From contig DJGG01000222.1 in NCBI GenBank assembly GCA_002432195.1, positions 14,586 to 26,904 of the forward strand: a DNA stretch of 12,319 bases, in the 5' to 3' direction. The DNA comes from Desulfobacteraceae bacterium UBA5852 (lineage in GTDB: Bacteria; Desulfobacterota; Desulfobacteria; Desulfobacterales; UBA5852). This document shows, in pieces, positions 8,252 to 12,319 of the stretch (the first letter of the stretch is position 1; each line of letters begins with the position of its first letter). The notes below the pieces were generated by a model. The model ran no database searches. It saw only the letters and a program-made list of their open reading frames with translations, and had not been told where the DNA came from. Position numbers and translations under genes: made by a program.

Positions 8252-9031
8252 ATGCGATGCGATAAAGCCCGGTTGATTATGTTGATCTCGGCAGTCATGT
8301 TTGTAGGATGCGCTGGGAAGGAATTGGTGATGGCACCGGGTATGGTAATCGAGGCAACAAACTCGAACGGTACCATTACAATACGTGCTGAGGATGAGCT
8401 GAAGCGAATCTACTTTTGGGATGATAAAAGTAAATCGGTAAAATTGGTTCCTAGATGGAAAAGATGGTATGGCAGTTTGGGCGCATATAGCCCAGGCGGT
8501 GGGCTTCGGGTCCATGCCGTAGTCGAAGAAGGGCAGCAGCATTTTTGTTGCGAGAGTGAGGCCATCGAGTGGCTGGATTGGCAAAATGAGAGGATGCAGT
8601 GGGTGTGCACGAAGGATGGCCTGGTAGTAGGCTTCGTGGTTTCAGAGCATCCTTCGGGAAATCAAACAGCTATAGCAGTTGAAGTTTGGCGATTTTACAT
8701 CAACGGAAAAAGGCCCGAAAATCTCTCTGGTGATCAATCGAAAAAAATTAAAATTTTCGTCAATGGCGAGCCATCTGCTACACAGGTGCCTATTGGCAGT
8801 TTTGTTCCAAGCAAACCAATGAAAATTAATGGGCGCCAATACGCAGGTAGAGCGGTAGACCTAATGAAGGAAATGTCGATATCCCCACAGGACGTTGAAA
8901 GGGTGCTTATTGAATCTGCGGGAAAAGAATATAGAGATGGGAAGTATACGGTCTTTCCTGGTAAATGCAAATCGGGGTATTGTAGTGTCACTTTAGATGA
9001 ATCTGGGCGGGTAGTTCGATTGGTTCAGTAG
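8252..9031 (+). CDS. Lipoprotein of unknown family, candidate immunity protein for the PLA2-like tip
   Basis: 259 residues. I do not recognise a family. The ATG at 8252 follows AAGGTG with a short 4-base spacer. The N terminus is a lipoprotein signal: basic residues at 2-7, hydrophobic 8-19, and lipobox FVGC with acylated Cys20 followed by Ala-Gly, so outer-membrane sorting is expected. The mature part is predicted mixed beta-rich with five further cysteines (a CC pair, one WVC, and CKSGYC near the C terminus), which suits the oxidising periplasm. It starts 56 bases after the toxin stop, shares the toxin tip's AT-rich composition and is on the same strand. In polymorphic toxin systems the gene right after the variable tip usually encodes the antidote. 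A periplasm-facing lipoprotein is where an antidote to a Sec-exported phospholipase would be needed. Function is inferred from position. Confidence 0.7.
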   Translation: MRCDKARLIMLISAVMFVGCAGKELVMAPGMVIEATNSNGTITIRAEDELKRIYFWDDKSKSVKLVPRWKRWYGSLGAYSPGGGLRVHAVVEEGQQHFCCESEAIEWLDWQNERMQWVCTKDGLVVGFVVSEHPSGNQTAIAVEVWRFYINGKRPENLSGDQSKKIKIFVNGEPSATQVPIGSFVPSKPMKINGRQYAGRAVDLMKEMSISPQDVERVLIESAGKEYRDGKYTVFPGKCKSGYCSVTLDESGRVVRLVQ

Positions 9032-9080
9032 CGATCTAATGTGAGGAGGCAAGCGTCTGATCTGACCTTTGAAGTTTGAA

Positions 9081-9087
9081 GAAGGAA
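9081..9087 (+). promoter_or_regulatory. Ribosome binding site deciding the TPR protein start
   Basis: GAAGGAA ends 6 bases before ATG 9094. The in-frame TTG at 9076 lies upstream of this site with no Shine-Dalgarno sequence at proper distance, so the shorter form is preferred. Confidence 0.65.
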
Positions 9088-9093
9088 ATCAAA

Positions 9094-9687
9094 ATGAAAC
9101 CTACTGGGAGTATAGCCGCATCAGCTATTCTACTTGGTTTATGTATTTGCCTGTTTTTGGAAGTGGAGTCAGTCCTGGCCGCCGACCCCCTGGCAGGCCC
9201 CGGTATGCAGCGCTTTGCCCCGGGGGCTGTGGAGTTGGGGTGGTCCTACTTCCAGAAGGGCGACCTGGAGACGGCTTTGCGGCGGTTTCGGATGGCGGTT
9301 CGGCACGATCCTGGCTATGCGCCCGGGTATTATGGCGTGGCTTACGTCTACAGCGTCCAAGGAAAGCTGGAGGAGGCGGTGGAGTTCTACCGCCAGGCCC
9401 TGGAGCGCGATGCGACCCATCCGTATACCTATGCCAACCTGGGGTATGCCTTGCTGCTGCTGGAGCGGGAGGGCGAGGCGCTGCCCATGCTGGATGAGGC
9501 GCTTGCCCTGTATCCCGGCTGTGGCGAAGCGCATCTTTCCTATGCCATCTACTACGCCGAGCATGACCAGTGGGGGCGGGCCGGCGCAAGCGCTCGGAAG
9601 GCCATCGAGTTCGGGCAAACCCTGGATCCGGAATTCCTCAAAGCCCTCAAGGCGCACGACATCCGCTTGGAAACACCCGGGGGCTGA
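9094..9687 (+). CDS. Periplasmic TPR-repeat protein
   Basis: 197 residues from ATG 9094. A signal peptide covers residues 1-29 or 1-30 (hydrophobic 7-22, likely cut in SVLAA|DP). The Cys at 17 and 19 do not sit in a lipobox, so signal peptidase I processing is expected. Three clear tetratricopeptide repeats lie at about 44-75, 77-110 and 111-143, with a weaker fourth at about 146-178; the protein is essentially all TPR. It probably works as a periplasmic protein-binding scaffold with no catalytic role. The leader codons are AT-rich like the upstream cassette, whereas the mature part returns to the GC-rich style of the flanks, so a recombination joint may fall here. It may be an original member of the envelope operon that now follows the exchanged toxin/immunity segment. 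The partner is unknown. Confidence 0.85.
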   Translation: MKPTGSIAASAILLGLCICLFLEVESVLAADPLAGPGMQRFAPGAVELGWSYFQKGDLETALRRFRMAVRHDPGYAPGYYGVAYVYSVQGKLEEAVEFYRQALERDATHPYTYANLGYALLLLEREGEALPMLDEALALYPGCGEAHLSYAIYYAEHDQWGRAGASARKAIEFGQTLDPEFLKALKAHDIRLETPGG

Positions 9688-9835
9688 GGCGCCCCTCCAG
9701 TAGATTCCAGCAATATCAGGGAAAAATTCCGGGCTGGGTTTGACCTCGGCCCACCATGACGAGGGATGCGACCGCCGCGGGTTTCCGGCCCTGCCGCGAA
9801 GGAACTGGCGGGGATCCGAAGGCGGCGGCGTCAAC

Positions 9836-9844
9836 AGGAAAGGA
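9836..9844 (+). promoter_or_regulatory. Ribosome binding site for the DUF2157-like gene
   Basis: AGGAAAGGA lies 8 bases before ATG 9853. This supports 9853 over the upstream in-frame ATG at 9766, which would add a low-complexity Arg/Pro-rich extension with no matching ribosome site. Confidence 0.6.
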
Positions 9845-9852
9845 CGACACGG

Positions 9853-10947
9853 ATGACCGATCCGATGCCCCGTGTGACTTCCAAGGAGGACGCCCAGCGG
9901 CGCAGCGACCAGGTGCGGCACTTCCAGGCGGAACTGGGCGAGCTGGTGGCCGCCAAGGTGGGATCCCTGGGGGAGGAGCAGGTGGCCGCGATTGCCGCCT
10001 ACCACCAGGGGCTCCTCCAGGAGCTGGCCCGGGCGTTCGACATCGACCCCAGCCAGCGGGCCAAGCAGTTGAGCCTGGGGATGCGCATCGCCGCTTTTCT
10101 GGGGGCCCTGGGGCTGGCGGCCAGCGTGTTTTTTCTCTTCTACCAGTTCTGGGGGCGCTTCGGCACGGGCGCCCAGGTGGGGATCCTGGCGACCGCCCCT
10201 CTCCTGCTCCTGGCCGGCACCTGGTATGCCGGCCGGCGGGAGGCCAGCGGTTACGTCGCCCGGGTGACGGGGATGGTCTGCCTGGCGGCGTTTGTCCTCA
10301 ATCTCATGATGTTCGGGCAGATTTTCAACATCATCCCCTCGGATCGGGCCTTTCTGGCGTGGGGGGCCTTGGCCTTTCTCCTGGCCTACGCCACCGACAG
10401 CCGGCTGCTCCTGGCGGCCGGGATCATCCTGGCCACCTGCTTCCTTTCGGCCCGGGCGGGCACCTGGGCCGGGTGCTATTGGCTCGATTTCGGCCGGCGC
10501 CCGGAGAATTTTTTGCTTCCCGCCGTACTGCTCTTCCTGGTGCCGACGGTGGTGTCCCACCGGCGTTTCCCCGGTTTCGCCGTGACCTACCGGGTATTGG
10601 CCCAGCTCATCCTGCTGCTCCCGGTGCTGATCCTGGCCAATTGGGGCGCCATCAGCTACCTGCGGCTGGATGCCGAAAGCGTGGAGATCATCTACCAGAT
10701 CGCGGGTTTCGTCCTGAGCGCGGGCCTCATCTGGGTGGGGCTGCGCACCGGCTGGGGGGAGGTGGTGAACACGGGGAACGTCTTTTTCGTGATCTTCCTC
10801 TACACCAAGTTCTACGACTGGTGGTGGGAGTGGCTGCCCAAATACCTTTTCTTCCTGCTGATCGGTCTGTCGGCCATCCTTGCCCTGCTGGTCTTCAAGC
10901 GCTTGCGGCGCACGGCCGGCGCACGCGCCCTGGAGGTGGCCCCATGA
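9853..10947 (+). CDS. DUF2157-like multi-spanning inner-membrane protein
   Basis: 364 residues from ATG 9853. The N-terminal 75 residues are soluble and charged, with helices rich in Glu, Gln and Arg. From residue 78 on there are about ten hydrophobic segments (near 78-98, 107-124, 137-158, 166-181, 184-200, 219-235, 247-265, 278-297, 305-319 and 331-348), so it is a polytopic inner-membrane protein. This layout, a cytosolic helical start followed by GMR.AAFLGALGLA..VFFLFYQFWG at the first span, matches the DUF2157 family of predicted membrane proteins, whose function is not established. Its stop overlaps the next start by four bases (ATGA at 10944-10947), so the two are translationally coupled and probably act as a pair. 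The 165 bases upstream hold no gene and separate it from the toxin operon. Confidence 0.85.
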   Translation: MTDPMPRVTSKEDAQRRSDQVRHFQAELGELVAAKVGSLGEEQVAAIAAYHQGLLQELARAFDIDPSQRAKQLSLGMRIAAFLGALGLAASVFFLFYQFWGRFGTGAQVGILATAPLLLLAGTWYAGRREASGYVARVTGMVCLAAFVLNLMMFGQIFNIIPSDRAFLAWGALAFLLAYATDSRLLLAAGIILATCFLSARAGTWAGCYWLDFGRRPENFLLPAVLLFLVPTVVSHRRFPGFAVTYRVLAQLILLLPVLILANWGAISYLRLDAESVEIIYQIAGFVLSAGLIWVGLRTGWGEVVNTGNVFFVIFLYTKFYDWWWEWLPKYLFFLLIGLSAILALLVFKRLRRTAGARALEVAP

Positions 10948-11798
10948 AAACGTTTCTCGCCGCCCGCGGCTTGTTCCTGGCGGGCCTGGCCCTGATCTTG
11001 GGGACCAATGTCCTGGTGGTGGCCGGAGCCCTGGGGAACCGCCGTGGAGCCCCTGAGGCCCGGGTTACCCTCACCGAGCGCGAGCTCGCCCTTCCCGGCT
11101 ACCGCCGGGAGGAGAACAGCGGCCTGGCCCTGCAGGTGGATTGGCGTATCCTGGGGGAGGCCTCCCGGGACGACGGATTCAATGGCCATTGGGGCAGCCC
11201 GGCCTGGCTAGACGCCGCCAAGCTGGAGGCCCTGGGCTTCCGGACCGCGGAACTGCGGGAGCGTTCCCGGGAGGGCACCTACAAGCAGCCGCTGTCCCGG
11301 GAAGTCTTCGTCGTTCTGGAGTTTGACGGGGCGGCCCACTGCGAAGCCCTAAAACGTGCCGAGGCCGCGCGCTTCCGGGCGGCCGAAGCCTGTCCGGCGG
11401 GTTGTGCGGACAAGGACAAGGGGGAAGCCTTGAAAGCCGCCGAATCCCGCCTGGCCCGGGAGAGGGTTTCCGCCTCGCGCCTTTTCGCCGTGGATGCCGG
11501 CCTCGACGCCGCGCGGTTGCGGGAGGCCTACCCCGACCGTGCCCGATACATCATCACCCCGGGGATCGTGGATGTCTGGCGGCAGGCCCGCGATCAGCTC
11601 CGGGGCCATATCACGCGCCTGAGTGTATCCGCGGTCCACGTCCCCCTGGAGTTCACGGCGGTTCTGGAAGGTTTCCCGACGATCACCCCCAACGCCGGGA
11701 AGCCGCCTTTGCCTCCCCGCTACGCGGTGGACCTGGCGGTCGGCCGCCGCCTGGAGCCCTGGGTCCAGAACATACGCCGGTTGGACCCGCAAGGCTGA
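10944..11798 (+). CDS. DUF4824-like membrane-anchored protein
   Basis: 284 residues. One hydrophobic segment at about 8-29 acts as an N-terminal anchor or uncleaved signal, leaving a periplasmic domain of about 255 residues. The start of that domain (VTLTERELALPGYRREENSG, then LALQVDWR at 61-68) is the pattern I associate with DUF4824 proteins, which are uncharacterised and commonly paired with a DUF2157-type membrane protein. Two nearby cysteines (in AHCEAL and ACPAGCAD, around residues 133-153) could form disulfides. The gene overlaps the preceding one by four bases, so stoichiometric co-production is likely. A working idea is a membrane complex with the polytopic partner, but no substrate or reaction can be read from the sequence. 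The family name is from memory of the motif and moderately certain. Confidence 0.8.
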   Translation: MKTFLAARGLFLAGLALILGTNVLVVAGALGNRRGAPEARVTLTERELALPGYRREENSGLALQVDWRILGEASRDDGFNGHWGSPAWLDAAKLEALGFRTAELRERSREGTYKQPLSREVFVVLEFDGAAHCEALKRAEAARFRAAEACPAGCADKDKGEALKAAESRLARERVSASRLFAVDAGLDAARLREAYPDRARYIITPGIVDVWRQARDQLRGHITRLSVSAVHVPLEFTAVLEGFPTITPNAGKPPLPPRYAVDLAVGRRLEPWVQNIRRLDPQG

Positions 11799-11828
11799 TG
11801 CGGCGGGCGGGCGCCTTCCCCGGGGCTC

Positions 11829-12071
11829 TCAGAGGGACTCCAGGAAGCGCCGGGCGTGGTACTCGAACTCCTGGGTGACCACCTCCACCGCGCTGCCCCC
11901 CTCGTCCTCGGACACCGTCACGCTGACATGGCCGCCCAGGCCCTCGAAGGAAATGCAGCAGGGGCTGCGCCCGGTTTCCTCCAGGCCTTCACCGTCCGGT
12001 CCGAAATAGGCCGCGGCCCGCGCGATGACCTGCTCCGGCGCCCGCCGGCATTGGCTGGCGATGCGCAACAT
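11829..12071 (-). CDS. Small conserved-looking protein of unknown function, 80 residues
   Basis: Read on the minus strand from ATG at 12071 to the stop at 11829. AAAGGAAGG at 12077-12085 lies 5 bases before the start, a good ribosome site that supports a real gene. The protein has a helical N-terminal half (PEQVIARAAAYFGPDG) and a beta-rich C-terminal half (CCISFEG.GGHVSVTV..D), then a short charged helix to the end. This alpha-beta pattern resembles a small standalone domain, perhaps a short relative of START-like folds, but that is a guess. A Cys-Cys pair sits at 38-39. No signal peptide or membrane segment is present, so it should be cytosolic. It is convergent with the DUF4824-like gene, with a 30-base gap and no obvious terminator between them. 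Confidence 0.72.
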   Translation of the reverse strand: MLRIASQCRRAPEQVIARAAAYFGPDGEGLEETGRSPCCISFEGLGGHVSVTVSEDEGGSAVEVVTQEFEYHARRFLESL

Positions 12072-12191
12072 GGCAGCCTTCCTTTCCGGCAGGCTTCCCC
12101 CATGGGCACCGTGCCGGCTCCCCGGCGCGCAGGGCGTCCTACCCCAAGGGGGAGGAAGGGAGGCCTGCGCCCCGTCGTTGCTCTTGGAGGC

Positions 12192-12220
12192 AAGTTAGGC
12201 ATCGCCCGGGCGCTGTCCAA
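12192..12220 (-). promoter_or_regulatory. Possible sigma70-type promoter for the 80-residue protein
   Basis: On the minus strand TTGGACA (12220-12214) is followed by TAACTT (12197-12192) at 16-17 bases' spacing, about 120 bases upstream of the gene's ATG. Between the two hexamers is the perfect 10-base palindrome CGCCCGGGCG (12203-12212), which could be an operator. The match to consensus is moderate. Confidence 0.35.
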
Positions 12221-12270
12221 GGGGGGGCCTAGTGTGGTGTCCCGGAAAAATTTCGAAAAAGGACTTCGAG

Positions 12271-12305
12271 CGGGCCGGGGGCCTCCCATCCCAGGCCCCG
12301 GCCCG
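12271..12305 (-). terminator. Strong GC-rich inverted repeat, possible terminator of a gene beyond the right edge
   Basis: The arms at 12271-12284 and 12293-12305 pair over 13 bases with one bulged G and an 8-base loop. On the minus strand a run of five T follows about 10 bases after the stem, and a second T run after that. So it could end a leftward transcript entering from the right, although the T run is farther away than in a canonical intrinsic terminator. On the plus strand no T run follows. Confidence 0.35.
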
Positions 12306-12319
12306 AACTCGCCCCAAGA

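Larger units (their letters stand above)
7735..9170. other. AT-rich cassette: toxin tip, candidate immunity gene and next gene's leader
   Basis: Within the last ~25 codons of the RHS core the sequence changes from strongly GC-ending codons to AT-ending ones and to AGA/AGG, ATA and TTA codons. This lasts through the tip, the lipoprotein gene and the signal-peptide codons of the following gene. Around 9170, in the mature region of that gene, GC-rich coding resumes. No transposase, direct-repeat boundary or tRNA is visible, so homologous exchange of the 3' end is more likely than insertion. Boundaries are by eye. Confidence 0.7.

Noticed and set aside
9740..9770. Promoter for the DUF2157-like gene starting with TTGACC at 9740
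   Set aside because: No acceptable -10 hexamer lies 16-18 bases downstream.
9756..10943. Long upstream extension of the DUF4824-like frame
   Set aside because: The extension overlaps the whole DUF2157-like gene in another frame and reads as Gly/Pro/Arg-rich filler. The ATGA overlap start at 10944 gives a proper membrane anchor.
12072..12289. Minus-strand open frame extending beyond the 80-residue gene in another frame
   Set aside because: It overlaps the 80-residue gene, is Arg/Pro-rich without a domain and lacks a ribosome site.

Overview
The window is GC-rich, densely coded DNA from a Gram-negative bacterium. Evidence for that is two exported proteins with lipoboxes, an outer-membrane beta-barrel protein ending in Phe, and several Sec signal peptides. 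The style (high GC, GTG starts, a Sec-exported YD-repeat protein, a DUF2157-like/DUF4824-like pair) would suit a gammaproteobacterium, but no marker gene fixes the taxon and I hold that loosely.

Left part (3-8195, all + strand): a tight operon. It starts with the 3' end of a large Ig/CARDB-like surface protein. Then come an outer-membrane beta-barrel protein with a FlgD-like Ig domain, a TPR lipoprotein, and a 1439-residue YD-repeat (RHS) protein with a Sec signal peptide. Gaps between genes are 9, 16 and 2 bases. The RHS core ends in a classical DPLGL junction, followed by a 131-residue tip. I read this tip as a secreted phospholipase A2-like toxin domain: it has a calcium-loop-like WGGPG, a DRC..EHD.C active-site helix and a CD(x5)C helix, with eight cysteines.

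Middle (8252-9031): a lipoprotein of no recognised family, directly downstream of the tip. It is the best candidate for the cognate immunity protein, because a Sec-exported phospholipase would have to be neutralised in the periplasm. From about 7735 to about 9170 base composition and codon use fall sharply towards AT. The toxin tip, the candidate immunity gene and the signal-peptide codons of the next gene share this foreign-looking composition, as expected of an exchangeable toxin/immunity cassette.

Right part: a periplasmic TPR protein (9094-9687) whose mature part is again GC-rich; a two-gene unit of a multi-spanning DUF2157-like membrane protein and a DUF4824-like membrane-anchored protein (ATGA overlap); and a convergent 80-residue protein on the minus strand with a plausible upstream promoter. 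The last 248 bases hold no gene but carry a strong inverted repeat near the right edge.

The main hypothesis is that genes 1-4 form an export or surface-display module for a Sec-type RHS toxin, independent of type VI secretion, carrying a PLA2-like warhead and a lipoprotein antidote. The domain reading rests on visible motifs. The delivery role of the neighbours is inference.
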